From positions 22,408-86,407 of the forward strand of contig JAOASS010000001.1 in the NCBI GenBank assembly GCA_030158485.1: DNA of 64,000 nt. Reading direction: 5' to 3'. The position numbers and the translations under genes were made by a program. The notes beneath the pieces were generated by a model, which searched no databases, was not told the DNA's origin, and saw only the letters and a list, made by a program, of their open reading frames with translations. Numbering within the stretch: the stretch's first letter is position 1; each line of letters opens with the position of its first letter. Source of the DNA: Pseudobdellovibrionaceae bacterium. GTDB taxonomy: Bacteria > Bdellovibrionota > Bdellovibrionia > Bdellovibrionales > Bdellovibrionaceae. Of this stretch, positions 55,357 through 64,000 are shown piece after piece.

Positions 55357-56258
55357 TTTTCAATCATCGCTAAAGCTTTCAAGCCGTCTTCGCCTGTCAC
55401 AGCAGGCTCTTCATTTTTAATAATGGCTTGAATAAAAGAATCAGTTTCTTCTTGAAGAGCATCGGTTTTATCAACTATCCAAGCTCGAGTCTGGACAGGT
55501 TCAGGACCTGTTGGCGTTGCCACACAATGTTGAATTTCTAACTGACCCAAATGGGACCATAATGTTTCATTTTTTTTAACAAATTGGAGTGATCTTTGGG
55601 GAACCACACTGATCCGACTAGATGTCAAAGTTGCAGTCAAACCACTAGCGCATTTTACATGAACTTCCGCAAAATCCCAAGTTTGAGTAAAAACCTTTTT
55701 CTTTTCAATTTGAAAATCAGTAACTTCCGAATCACTCAACCAAGTCAGAAGATCCACATCGTGAATCATTAAATCGTGTAAAACACTAACGTCAGCTGCT
55801 CGAGTTTTAAAAGGTCCTTCTCGTCGCATGATCATGGATTCAGGTTTAAAATCCATTTTCTTCATCGCACGGATAGCAGGATTAAATCTTTCAATGTGCC
55901 CTACCGCTAATTTTAATTTTTTTTGACGTGCTATTTTAACAACTTCTTCAGCTTGACGAAGCTCTGCTGTAATCGGCTTTTCCACGTTAACATGAATTCC
56001 ACGATTCAAACACCAAAGTGCTAATTCATAATGAGCTTGAGTCACCGCTGCAATTGTAACAGCATCAACTTTTCCCTCTAGCTGCTGTAAACTTGTGAAA
56101 GCTTCAACACCCAAATCATTTGCAATTTTTTGAGCACGATCTGCAGAGGCATCAAAAACGCCAACCAAATGAGCATCCACGCAAGCTTTATGCTTTTGTG
56201 CATGAAACTGCCCCAAATAACCAACTCCTAAAACAGCAGTGCGAAGTTTTCTACTCAT
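55344..56258 (-). CDS. Gfo/Idh/MocA oxidoreductase in the lpx cluster, GnnA-like
   Basis: 304 residues. NAD-binding motif AVLGVGYLGQFHAQKHK, EKPIT, VGHIERFNPAIRAM and LHDLMIHDVDLLTWL. Its place between lpxA and lpxB is that of gnnA, which oxidises UDP-GlcNAc at C3 for making UDP-GlcNAc3N (in Leptospira and Acidithiobacillus types). Bdellovibrio lipid A is known from chemistry to contain the 2,3-diamino sugar, so this role fits. The amino-transferase gnnB is not in the window, so assignment is an inference. Confidence 0.7.
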   Translation of the reverse strand: MSRKLRTAVLGVGYLGQFHAQKHKACVDAHLVGVFDASADRAQKIANDLGVEAFTSLQQLEGKVDAVTIAAVTQAHYELALWCLNRGIHVNVEKPITAELRQAEEVVKIARQKKLKLAVGHIERFNPAIRAMKKMDFKPESMIMRREGPFKTRAADVSVLHDLMIHDVDLLTWLSDSEVTDFQIEKKKVFTQTWDFAEVHVKCASGLTATLTSSRISVVPQRSLQFVKKNETLWSHLGQLEIQHCVATPTGPEPVQTRAWIVDKTDALQEETDSFIQAIIKNEEPAVTGEDGLKALAMIEKWIQ

Positions 56259-56261
56259 TTT

Positions 56262-57092
56262 TTAATTCTCCGATGAATCAAGAGATTCAGCTTTAACCCC
56301 ACGGGCAATGGCGATTCCACGCTTTGAACTTTTGACGAAATGGATTAAGTAATCCAAATTCGGACTTGAAATACACTCACTTTGAATACGAGCCAAAGAT
56401 TCTTCAACTGTTCCTTTACTCATAATCAAAATTCGAATGGCTTTGTGAAGATTTTGAACCTCATCTTTGGAAAAACCTTTTCTTAAAAGTCCTACTTTAT
56501 TCGTTGCACGAACAACAGCCCAATTTCCATGAGCTCGGGAAAAAGGTAAAATATCTTTATTGACGACAGAGCTTCCAGCCACAAATGCGTTACGTCCAAC
56601 TTTTGTAAATTGATTAAAAGCGCAAACACCACCGATCACAACATTATCTTGAATTTCACAATGCCCACCCATGTGTGTGTCATTAGCTACAACAACATTG
56701 TTCCCGATCTTACAATCATGCCCAACGTGAGTGTAAGCCATGAAATAACAATTGTGACCGACTTCAGTGATCCCATCACCTTTAGATGTTGCGATATTTA
56801 CTGTGGAAAATTCACGAAAGACATTATTACTGCCGATAATAAGCTTAGTCGGCTCGCCTTTATAGGAAATATCTTGAGGAGGCCCACCGATTACAGCCCC
56901 TGGACTAATATGATTATTTTCTCCGATTTCAAGAATACCAGATCGACTGCCCACTGTTGCATGCCCTTCGATCAAAGTACCACGTCCAATTTTAACTCTA
57001 CCTTGAATCATGCAGTATGGCCCGATTTCAACATCAGGCCCTAATTCCACATCCGGAGACAAAATACTTGTTGGATGAACTTTTGCTGACAT
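56262..57092 (-). CDS. lpxA: UDP-N-acetylglucosamine acyltransferase LpxA
   Basis: 276 residues. Left-handed beta-helix hexapeptide repeats (PDVEIGPYCMIQGRVKIGRG), catalytic His in MAYTHVGHDCKIGNN, GGPPQDISYKGEP, and C-terminal helices (VGLLRKGFSKDEVQNLHKAI). First step of lipid A synthesis. lpxD and fabZ, which often precede lpxA, are absent here; ompH precedes directly. Confidence 0.95.
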   Translation of the reverse strand: MSAKVHPTSILSPDVELGPDVEIGPYCMIQGRVKIGRGTLIEGHATVGSRSGILEIGENNHISPGAVIGGPPQDISYKGEPTKLIIGSNNVFREFSTVNIATSKGDGITEVGHNCYFMAYTHVGHDCKIGNNVVVANDTHMGGHCEIQDNVVIGGVCAFNQFTKVGRNAFVAGSSVVNKDILPFSRAHGNWAVVRATNKVGLLRKGFSKDEVQNLHKAIRILIMSKGTVEESLARIQSECISSPNLDYLIHFVKSSKRGIAIARGVKAESLDSSEN

Positions 57093-57109
57093 TTTTTAAG
57101 CCTACTTTT

Positions 57110-57616
57110 CTATTTGGCTTTTTCGAAGGCTTTGATCACTTGTTCTGTTAAATCAACTGTCGGTTCTGCAAAAAGAACAACAGCTGAATTTTCAAGAACA
57201 ACAGTATAACCACCTGCTTTTGCAGTTTCCGAAATAACTTTTCTCATTTTTTCTAAAATGGGACGAGTTAAGTCTTGTTCTTTCTTCTGAATTTCAGATT
57301 GATTTTTATTTAAAGTTTCACGGTACTTCATCATCTCTTCTTGCATTTCAACTTGTTTACGTCCCAAAACTTCTTCGGATAAAACACTTTTCTTCTTTTC
57401 AAGATCTTCACCCATTTTTTTTAAATCGGTTTCTTTTTTCTGAAGCTCTTTTTTGCGCTTTTCAAATTCACCTTCAAGCTCCTTCTTCGCTTTTTTACCA
57501 GCTTCTGTAGATTGAATTGCTTTTTGCATATCAACTACGCCTACTTTTGAAGCCGTATTTTGTGCTATTGCAAAAGAGCCCGTTAAGATTGAACCAAGAA
57601 TAATATTTTTGAACAT
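57110..57616 (-). CDS. skp: OmpH/Skp family periplasmic chaperone
   Basis: 168 residues. Signal peptide (NIILGSILTGSFAIAQ), then the Skp pattern: VGVVDMQKAIQSTEAGKKAK, a long coiled coil rich in Lys and Glu (LQKKETDLKKMGEDLEKKKS), and a C-terminal strand (GGYTVVLENSAVVLFAEPTV with D near VDLTEQV). Holds unfolded outer-membrane proteins in the periplasm. Directly after bamA. Confidence 0.93.
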   Translation of the reverse strand: MFKNIILGSILTGSFAIAQNTASKVGVVDMQKAIQSTEAGKKAKKELEGEFEKRKKELQKKETDLKKMGEDLEKKKSVLSEEVLGRKQVEMQEEMMKYRETLNKNQSEIQKKEQDLTRPILEKMRKVISETAKAGGYTVVLENSAVVLFAEPTVDLTEQVIKAFEKAK

Positions 57617-57628
57617 TTTAAGATCTCC

Positions 57629-60061
57629 TTAAAAGGGTGTACCAATTGAAAATTCAAACACTGAAGCATCATGATAATCAGAATCACGCTTGATTGGGAA
57701 TCCCCATTCAAAACGCAATGGGCCAAGAGGCGAAAACCATCGGACTCCAAATCCCCAGTCCGAGTAAAGATTATCGCCGGAAAGCTCATCTTCTGCTTGA
57801 CCCACATCGTAGAAAAGAACACCAAACATATCAGCTTCTCGAATCATCGGATACATGAGTTCGGTCTGATACATGACCTGCTGCTGCCCACCAAATACCC
57901 GATTAGCCCGCTTACGAGCTTCTGCAACTGGAAGATTGTAAGGTGAACTCGTGTAGCGGTCTTCTAAGAACTGAGACTGTTTACGCCTTCCAACAGTGGA
58001 GTAGCGAAAACCTCTTAGAGAATAGGGTCCACCTAACACATAAAGTTCATTGAATGGAACAGTCTGACCTTTTTCTGTGGACTCAATTCGAGCGTAAGAA
58101 ACTGAATTTCTCCAAACCACATCCCAGAAGATATTTTTAAAAAATCTATAATCAGCACCTGCACGGTAGAATTTAAGATTTCCACCAAGTAAACCAGAAT
58201 TTGCGTAGGAAAGTTTTGAATAGATTCCTTTTGTCGGACGCCAACGATCGTTTCTCGTATCGTATTCAATATAAACACCAGCCAAACCGGAGTCACCATT
58301 TGCGGTGCTGAGTGGAAATAAAAAAGGATCTGTTAAAAGTTTTCCGTCCGTATCTTTGACTGTGCTGAGCTTAGTGTTCGTAAAGGTATAGCTTGCTCCA
58401 GCTCTTAAATACTCAGCTATCGGGTGGCTTGTGAAAATGGAAGCTCCACCCTTACGTTCATTATAATCAAGTCGACCTGAAGTTTCACTTTTAAAAACAC
58501 GGCCACCCAAAGACCACTCTGTGTCGTTATAATAAGGCTCTGTAAAGCTAACATCATATTGTTCATAGTCTTCAGAAAACTGAATTGAAACTCCTAAATT
58601 TTGCCCCAAACCCCTAAAGTTTGTCTGCTGGACAGAACCCTGAAGAGCAAAACCGCTCGAAGTACTATAACCAGCACCGATCTGAATTTGTCCGGTGTTT
58701 CTTTCTTTGACCACAACATCAACATCCATAATATCAGGCTGATTCAAAGGGGTTGAAGTTTTAAAATTCACTTCTTCAAAAAATCCCAAACGCTGGATAT
58801 TTTCTAAGGACTCTCGGCGGCGTGTTTCATGGTAAAGCTCACCTTCTTTGACTTTTAATTCTCGCCTGAGTACTTTGTCTCGGGTTTTGCTGTTACCAAT
58901 CACGTTAATCCGTCCAAAATGGACTTTATTGCCTTTATCAAATTCAAAAACTAAATCGACTTTTTTGGCTTCGTCATCAAATCGAGTTCGAGGAATAACG
59001 TTGGCGTAAGCGTATCCCAGATCTCCGTAAAGTGCTTGTAAATCACTCAGGTCTTTTTGTAGAACATCGTAAGCGAAGACACCATTATTTTGAATGCGTG
59101 AAGTTTCTTTTAACTTTTCAGTTGGAAATAATAAATCACCTGCATAATCAACATCACCCACTTGATATTGTTCACCTTCTTCGACTCGAATCGTAATATA
59201 AAGACCCAATTTATCCGGAGTCAAAGTGACTTGAGGTCGATCGACTTTCGCTTTAACGTAACCTTGGTTGTAGTAAATAAATCTCAAGATCTGAGTATCA
59301 CGCTCAAAAGCATCTTGCTTAAACTGCCCAGAGCTTGAAACGGCAGTAAAATAGCCTTCTTCTTGTGTGGCCATACGACCTTTTAAAAAATCATCTGATA
59401 ATTTCTGATTGCCAATAAAATGAATCTTCTTAACTTTAACTTTGTCATTTTCTTCGATTTTAATAAGCAAGGAAACTTGATCCGTTCCTTCATTCAAAGT
59501 GATAACAGGATTAATTCGAGTTAAATAAAAGCCTTTATCTTCATAAAGCTTTTGAATTTTTTCAAGCCCATCATTCAGTTTTGTTTGATTAAAAATTTCA
59601 AAAGCTTTAAGGCCAGAAGCTTCTTGAAGTTCTTCCGTTTTCAATTCACTTTGTCCCTCAAAAGTCAGATCAGAAAGCACTGGTTTTTCTTTAATTGTGT
59701 AAACCAATGTCAGCGCGGCCGGTGAACCTTGAGTTTCAACTTGGATTGTCTCAAAATAACCCAAAGAAAACAGCGCTTGAATGTCTTCGCGAATTTTTTC
59801 ACGATCAAGAGGTTGTCCAACTTCAGAGCGAATGCGGTTCGTGATGACGTCTTTTTCAAGACGCTTAGTTCCGCTTACTTTAATTTCTCGTATCACCCCT
59901 GAAGAGACCTGGTTTTGCGCTTTTCGCAACTTGACTTCTTGCGCAATTGAAGCTTGTGAAGCCATAAAAGTAAGCAGAAATGTGACAACTAAAACCGTGC
60001 TAACGCTCTTTATTGAACAACTACAAGCTGCTTTTATCACGATTTTTTTTAGTCCTTCCAA
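57629..60061 (-). CDS. bamA: outer-membrane protein assembly factor BamA
   Basis: 810 residues. Signal peptide (about 21-40), five POTRA domains (IREIKVSGTKRLEKDVITNR; VKKIHFIGNQKLSDDFLKGR; FGRINVIGNSKTRDKVLRRE) and a C-terminal 16-strand barrel with the VRGF-equivalent LRGFRYSTVGRR and GFGVRWFSPLGPLRFEWGFP, and terminal Phe (SIGTPF). Core of the BAM complex that inserts barrel proteins. Lies downstream of lolD. Confidence 0.97.
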   Translation of the reverse strand: MEGLKKIVIKAACSCSIKSVSTVLVVTFLLTFMASQASIAQEVKLRKAQNQVSSGVIREIKVSGTKRLEKDVITNRIRSEVGQPLDREKIREDIQALFSLGYFETIQVETQGSPAALTLVYTIKEKPVLSDLTFEGQSELKTEELQEASGLKAFEIFNQTKLNDGLEKIQKLYEDKGFYLTRINPVITLNEGTDQVSLLIKIEENDKVKVKKIHFIGNQKLSDDFLKGRMATQEEGYFTAVSSSGQFKQDAFERDTQILRFIYYNQGYVKAKVDRPQVTLTPDKLGLYITIRVEEGEQYQVGDVDYAGDLLFPTEKLKETSRIQNNGVFAYDVLQKDLSDLQALYGDLGYAYANVIPRTRFDDEAKKVDLVFEFDKGNKVHFGRINVIGNSKTRDKVLRRELKVKEGELYHETRRRESLENIQRLGFFEEVNFKTSTPLNQPDIMDVDVVVKERNTGQIQIGAGYSTSSGFALQGSVQQTNFRGLGQNLGVSIQFSEDYEQYDVSFTEPYYNDTEWSLGGRVFKSETSGRLDYNERKGGASIFTSHPIAEYLRAGASYTFTNTKLSTVKDTDGKLLTDPFLFPLSTANGDSGLAGVYIEYDTRNDRWRPTKGIYSKLSYANSGLLGGNLKFYRAGADYRFFKNIFWDVVWRNSVSYARIESTEKGQTVPFNELYVLGGPYSLRGFRYSTVGRRKQSQFLEDRYTSSPYNLPVAEARKRANRVFGGQQQVMYQTELMYPMIREADMFGVLFYDVGQAEDELSGDNLYSDWGFGVRWFSPLGPLRFEWGFPIKRDSDYHDASVFEFSIGTPF

Positions 60062-60109
60062 TAGCTTAAATCAAAACCCTGCAAATCGTATCGAACAATC
60101 AAGTGTTCG

Positions 60110-60781
60110 TCAACGCACCCATCGTCCATCTTGAAGCTTTAATTTTTTAGAAAATTTCTGACTTAAATTTTCATCATGAGTTACAACGACTAAAGCAGCA
60201 CCTGACTCCTTCTGTAAATCAAACATCAATTGCTGAATTATCAGGCCATTTTGTGAGTCTAAGTTACCAGTTGGCTCATCGGCAAAAAGGATTTTGGGTT
60301 TCTTCACCATAGCGCGAGCAAGCGCAACTCGCTGGCACTCCCCACCCGATAATTGAGTCGGATAGTGATGAAGTCGATCCATTAAGCCCACACGAGATAA
60401 TAAGGCTCGAGCTTCCGCTTCTTTCGATTCCTCTTTTAAAATCCAGAATGGCATTAAAACATTTTCCAAAACAGTGAATTCATTTAAAAGATGATGAAAC
60501 TGAAATACAAACCCCATTTTTTGAGCTCTGAATTGCGACAGCTGTTGGTCATTCAGATTCTTGATATTGACGCCTTCAATTTCAAGATCCCCTTCATCGG
60601 CTTGGTCAAGTGTTCCCATAATATGCATGATTGTACTTTTCCCTGCACCCGATGAGCCCATAATACATAAAGCCTCACCTGTCGCAATTTCAATTGAAAC
60701 TCCTTTGAGAATTTCAAGTGGCGCCCCTTCTCGGGTGTATGTTTTTTTAAGACCGATACCACGAAGTAAAACGTTATTCAT
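60110..60781 (-). CDS. lolD: lipoprotein-releasing ABC transporter ATPase LolD
   Basis: 223 residues; start 60781 (MNNVLLRGIGLKKTYTREGA) since the longer frame reads into lolC. Walker A GSSGAGKSTIMHIMG, Q-loop FVFQFHHLLNEFTVLENVLM, signature LSGGECQRVALARAM, Walker B ILFADEPTGNLD, His switch VVVTHDENLS. Powers extraction of lipoproteins from the inner membrane. Confidence 0.93.
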   Translation of the reverse strand: MNNVLLRGIGLKKTYTREGAPLEILKGVSIEIATGEALCIMGSSGAGKSTIMHIMGTLDQADEGDLEIEGVNIKNLNDQQLSQFRAQKMGFVFQFHHLLNEFTVLENVLMPFWILKEESKEAEARALLSRVGLMDRLHHYPTQLSGGECQRVALARAMVKKPKILFADEPTGNLDSQNGLIIQQLMFDLQKESGAALVVVTHDENLSQKFSKKLKLQDGRWVR

Positions 60782-62030
60782 AGCGCAACCCTTCCGCCGC
60801 TTGCCGTTGAGACGCTCTCCACGCGGGAATAAGACCCGCAAGCCAACAAATCAAAAGTGTTGAAAAAAGAATCCAAAATAAATCCATCCATCGAACACTT
60901 AAATCGATATGGTCAATTTTATAAACAGCTCCTGAAATCAATCCCCATTTTTTTTGGTAAAGATTCAATAAATTTGAAAAAATAAAACCTGACATAATTC
61001 CTAAACAAACACCCATCATTCCCAAAAACAGCCCTTGAATCAAAAAAATTCGGCGAACTTGGCGAGTTGTTAAGCCCATTGATTTCAAAACAGCCACATC
61101 CACAGCTTTCTGCAAAGTTTGAAGCAAGAGATTCGATGAAACTGCAAAAGCCGCCACAATCACAAGGATCAAAACTACGAAAAAAATAGCGCGTCTTTCG
61201 AGTTCAATCGCTTTAAAAATATTATCATGCTCCGTGCGCCAATCTTTTACCCAGTAAGGAGGCCCCAGCTTAGCTACAAAATCAGAAGCCATTTGATCCG
61301 CTTCTTGAGCATCCGCCACTTTCACTAAAATTCCACTGAATTGATTCGAAATTTCGGCCAGCTTTTGAACTTCGCGCAAGTCTGCAGCGATCATTCTTTC
61401 ATTCCACTCGAGCTTTCCTAAATCAAGAATACCTTCAATCACAAAGGTACCCATTGTTCTTCGAAAACCAGTCGTTTCAAGATCTGCAAAACGAGGAACA
61501 ACCACGTGTATGACATCACCAATTGTTTTTCCCAATCGAATCGCTAAGTCTTTACCCACAAGAGCTTTTGCGTGTTGATCATTTTCTTTCACAGATACAT
61601 CAAGAGAGCCTTGAATCAATCTTGATTCAAGGCTTAATACATTTCGAAAAGTTTCTGCATCAAGACCCTGGATCAGAACTCCTTGAACTTGTCCTGTTGC
61701 GGCGACAACTCCTTCAATTTTAACAAAAGGAGTACCGCTCAAAACTCGTGAATCAAGAGCTTTCAGTTTTTCCATCAATTCTAAAAAATGATCTTGATCT
61801 GAACTTCTTTTCACAACAGTTAAATGACCCGTGACATCAGTTAAAGATTTTTGCAAAGTGAGTTCAAATCCTGACATTACAGCAATCGCAACGTAAAGAA
61901 CTGCGACGCCTAAAGCGAGTCCTCCTAAAGCAAATAAACTGGAACGAGTCGATATTGCTTTTCGATTCCAAAAAAACCTTCGGGCTAACAGAAATTCTAA
62001 TTTTTTTTGCGGCATTTTAAACTGAATCAA
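60774..62030 (-). CDS. lolC: lipoprotein-releasing system permease LolC/E
   Basis: 418 residues. Four transmembrane helices: one near the N-terminus (FALGGLALGVAVLYVAIAVM), three C-terminal (FVVLILVIVAAFAVSSNLLL; IFLIQGLFLGMMGVCLGIMS; LFWILFSTLLICWLAGLIPA), large MacB-PCD periplasmic domain between, and the LolC/E FtsX motifs (KSMGLTTRQVRRIF; YRASQ-like WRASQRQAAEGLRYE). With one permease gene only, it may act as homodimer (LolF type). Overlaps prfB end by four bases. Confidence 0.93.
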   Translation of the reverse strand: MIQFKMPQKKLEFLLARRFFWNRKAISTRSSLFALGGLALGVAVLYVAIAVMSGFELTLQKSLTDVTGHLTVVKRSSDQDHFLELMEKLKALDSRVLSGTPFVKIEGVVAATGQVQGVLIQGLDAETFRNVLSLESRLIQGSLDVSVKENDQHAKALVGKDLAIRLGKTIGDVIHVVVPRFADLETTGFRRTMGTFVIEGILDLGKLEWNERMIAADLREVQKLAEISNQFSGILVKVADAQEADQMASDFVAKLGPPYWVKDWRTEHDNIFKAIELERRAIFFVVLILVIVAAFAVSSNLLLQTLQKAVDVAVLKSMGLTTRQVRRIFLIQGLFLGMMGVCLGIMSGFIFSNLLNLYQKKWGLISGAVYKIDHIDLSVRWMDLFWILFSTLLICWLAGLIPAWRASQRQAAEGLRYE

Positions 62031-63146
62031 TTCGCTGTTACCTGTGATTTTAAGTAAGACATGACAAAACCATTCAGATTACCATCCATTACATCTTGCA
62101 CTTGGTTTGTTTCAAAATCAGTTCGGTGATCTTTAATCATTTGATAAGGGTGCATGACGTAGGATCTGATCTGAGATCCCCACTCATTCGCCTTCTTGAC
62201 GGAATTGAGCGCGTCTTTGGCTGCATTTCTTTTTTCAACTTCTTTTTCATAGAGAGCCGCTTTGAGCATTTTTAATGCTTTTTCGCGGTTTTGAATCTGC
62301 GAACGTTCGATCTGACACTGGACCACAATTCCTGAAGGTAAGTGATACATTCGAACTGCAGAATCTGTTTTATTAACGTGCTGACCACCCGCACCGCTTG
62401 ATCTGTAAGTTTCAACTTTCAAATCATCAGGCTTAATTTCAATTTTAATATCATCATCCACTTCTGCCCATGCAAAAACAGAAGCAAAGGAAGTGTGTCT
62501 TCGGGCATTTGAATCAAATGGAGAAATTCGTACTAACCGGTGAACTCCACTTTCTGCTTTTAAATAACCGTAGGCATAGGGACCTTCGATTAGGAGTGTC
62601 GCTGATTTAATGCCTGCCCCTTCTCCGTCTGTTCTTTCAAGTTCTGAAACTTTGTAACCTTGCTTTTCAGCGTATCGCATATACATGCGATAAAGCATTT
62701 CGGCCCAATCACAAGCTTCTGTTCCACCCGCGCCAGAATTAATCGAAATATAGGATGAGTTGGAATCAAGTTCACCACTTAAAACACGCTTTAATTGCAG
62801 AGCTTTTCCGAGATCTTCACAAAGATCTAATTCTGATTTGACGTCTTTAAAAGAATTTTCGTCATCAGCTTCTAAAGACATTTCAAGTAAAACTTTTGAA
62901 TCTTGAAGCTTGGAATCAAATTCGTTCCATTCGTTCAAAGCTTTTTCAAGAAAAGCTTTTTCTTTGTTGAGCTTCTGCATTTCCGTCGGCTTTTCCCAGA
63001 GACTGGGATTTTCTGATTGAAGCGCTAACTCTTCTAAACGTTTTTTCTTTTTATCCAAGTCAAAGATACCCCCGTAGTTCAAGGGCCAATTGATCCAGAT
63101 CTGCGATTCTTCTTTTGACGAGATGGAGTTCTGCTGTGATTGACAT
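62027..63146 (-). CDS. prfB: peptide chain release factor 2, with programmed +1 frameshift
   Basis: Recognises UGA and UAA. The ATG at 63146 begins MSITAELHLVKRRIADLDQL and goes in frame to LRGYL then TGA (63062-63060). Its CTT-TGA-C preceded by GGGGGTAT is the classical prfB frameshift site. After +1 slippage (skipping the T at 63062) the reading resumes at GAC (63061): DLDKKKKRLEEL and onward, total about 372 residues. Includes SSGAGGQHVNKTDSAVRM (GGQ) and the tripeptide region; the first frame overlaps the ybeY end by 68 bases. Feature coordinates cover both frames. Confidence 0.95.
63059..63074 (-). promoter_or_regulatory. prfB programmed frameshift signal
   Basis: Minus-strand CGGGGGTATCTTTGAC: internal SD-like GGGGG, the slippery CTT codon, in-frame stop TGA and following C. 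It is the well-known autoregulation signal by which low RF2 activity favours +1 frameshifting and synthesis of more RF2. Confidence 0.95.
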
Positions 63147-63582
63147 ATCCTATTGAAATAGCGTCAAAAATTTCATCTTGCAACTTGAACATGATCTCAG
63201 CCTCTTCTTCGCTGTCTTCGTGATCAAATCCAAGTAAGTGTAAAACCCCGTGAAGCACCATGTAACCAAGCTCAAGGCTGTAGGAATGGCCATGACGCAG
63301 CGCTTGTTTCTTGAGTACTTGCGGACAAATCACAAGTTCACCCAAACTTTGAGGATCAATTGGATCAAAACTCAAAACATCTGTTGCGTAATTTCGACCT
63401 CGAAATTGAAAATTAAGTTTCTTTGCTTGCGTCGTATCTAAAAAAACCAAAATTAATTCTTTATTCTTTAGAACTCGTGGAAAGCCTTTTTCTTTAAGGC
63501 TTAGCGCCAAAGCTTCTATCCATTTTTTTAAGAAAGTTTGCGGCACTCGAATCTGAGATTGATTGATGATGTTGAGTTTCAC
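63079..63582 (-). CDS. ybeY: endoribonuclease YbeY
   Basis: 167 residues. Zn-binding motif GVLHLLGFDHED (H-x3-H-x5-H) at about residue 113, preceded by RGRNYATDVLSFDP. Role in 16S rRNA 3' processing and ribosome quality. Its 3' end overlaps the start of prfB. First gene of the minus-strand run that continues to lol, bam and lpx genes. Confidence 0.95.
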   Translation of the reverse strand: MKLNIINQSQIRVPQTFLKKWIEALALSLKEKGFPRVLKNKELILVFLDTTQAKKLNFQFRGRNYATDVLSFDPIDPQSLGELVICPQVLKKQALRHGHSYSLELGYMVLHGVLHLLGFDHEDSEEEAEIMFKLQDEIFDAISIGYVNHSRTPSRQKKNRRSGSIGP

Positions 63583-63606
63583 TTGTTTTACTATTACCCT
63601 AACTCA

Positions 63607-64000
63607 ATGACAAAAGCACCTGCTGATCTTAAAAATTTTGATTCTTTGTTGAAAATTGTGTCTGACCTTCGTGGCCCGGAAGGTTGTCCTTGGGACCAGG
63701 AACAAAATCATAAAACCTTAGCTCCTTATACCATAGAGGAAGCTTACGAACTTGTCGAAGCACTTGAACAAAATGATGATTTAAAAACAAAAGAAGAACT
63801 CGGCGACGTTCTGTTCCAAGTCGCACTCCATGCTCAACTTGCCAGCGAAAGAAAAGCTTTTACGATTCACGACATCTTGTCGACTTTGAATGAAAAAATG
63901 ATTCGAAGGCATCCCCATGTGTTTTCGGATACGAAAGTTCAAAATACTCAAGAGGTTTGGCAAAATTGGGAACAAATTAAACGCGATGAAAAAAAGAAAG
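63607..64000 (+). CDS. mazG: MazG nucleoside triphosphate pyrophosphohydrolase, partial (3' end outside window)
   Basis: Frame open from ATG 63607 to the window end (131 codons seen). Motifs: LRGPEGCPWDQEQNHKTLAP, IEEAYELVEALE, KEELGDVLFQVALHA and IRRHPHVFSD, all from the MazG domain (EExxE-12-EExxD-type metal site). Removes aberrant NTPs. Divergent from ybeY with 24 bases between. The reading frame runs off the end of the window, so no stop is visible. Confidence 0.95.
   Translation, partial: MTKAPADLKNFDSLLKIVSDLRGPEGCPWDQEQNHKTLAPYTIEEAYELVEALEQNDDLKTKEELGDVLFQVALHAQLASERKAFTIHDILSTLNEKMIRRHPHVFSDTKVQNTQEVWQNWEQIKRDEKKK

Noticed and set aside
62027-63082. TTG-start frame at 63082 as the true start of RF2
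   Set aside because: The ATG at 63146 and the intact frameshift site explain the gene better.

Overview
The window is a densely packed, AT-rich (about 40% GC by eye) chromosomal segment of a Gram-negative bacterium. The gene set and its order point to a member of the Bdellovibrionota, close to Bdellovibrio: GT9 and lpx genes in one envelope operon, a pilB-pilC-pilS-pilR pilus block, a BFD-type [2Fe-2S] protein, a GbsR-like regulator next to a deazaflavin-type photolyase homologue, many sigma54 activators, and a DUF366 protein after queC. This assignment is inference; no rRNA or ribosomal marker is present.

Layout. 1-2640: end of an oligopeptide/dipeptide ABC transporter (OppB partial, OppC) and a secreted coiled-coil protein. 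2625-12583: housekeeping and envelope genes on both strands (AsmA-like, GreA, DHH phosphoesterase, BFD protein, TIGR01777 epimerase, heme A synthase, LON-domain protein, MutT, DUF1275, Na/Pi transporter). 12642-20821: one long minus-strand operon, queA-tgt-yajC-secD-secF-recJ-queC-DUF366, joining queuosine synthesis, the SecDF translocase and RecJ. 20891-21377: a structured non-coding RNA of unknown identity (minus strand) ending in a strong terminator, and tRNA-Leu(GAG). 21450-23520: a small accessory patch with tRNA T-arm-like repeats, two unknown proteins, a LysR regulator and several palindromes.

23515-31015: an SDR with a helical partner, MsrA, a beta-barrel outer-membrane protein, and a divergent redox/light cluster (OsmC, DCC thiol oxidoreductase, GbsR-like regulator, photolyase homologue) around a perfect palindrome. 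31170-36037: a REC-HPt protein, a 1049-residue subtilisin-like lipoprotein with a palindrome upstream, and small envelope proteins. 36211-37909: an acyltransferase whose 3' end overlaps an antisense tRNA-Arg(CCU), then a RAYT-type Y1 transposase bounded by 26-bp inverted repeats. 37912-43896: type IV pilus genes pilB, pilC, pilS and pilR.

43970-49069: RibF with an unknown Rossmann-like partner, and a CHASE2 histidine kinase with its sigma54 response regulator. 49072-63582: a roughly 14.5-kb minus-strand envelope operon read as ybeY-prfB-lolC-lolD-bamA-skp-lpxA-(GnnA-like oxidoreductase)-lpxB-lpxK-lpxL-DUF3108-GT9(nonsense-interrupted)-GT9, mostly with touching or overlapping genes. It covers lipoprotein release, outer-membrane protein assembly, lipid A synthesis and core glycosylation. 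prfB carries the classical +1 programmed frameshift. 63607-64000 is the start of mazG.

Most of the window is ordinary. The parts most worth a second look are the hairpin-rich RNA next to queA, the RAYT element abutting tRNA-Arg, the photolyase homologue that lacks most [4Fe-4S] ligands, the GT9 gene with a single in-frame TGA, and several unexplained perfect palindromes.
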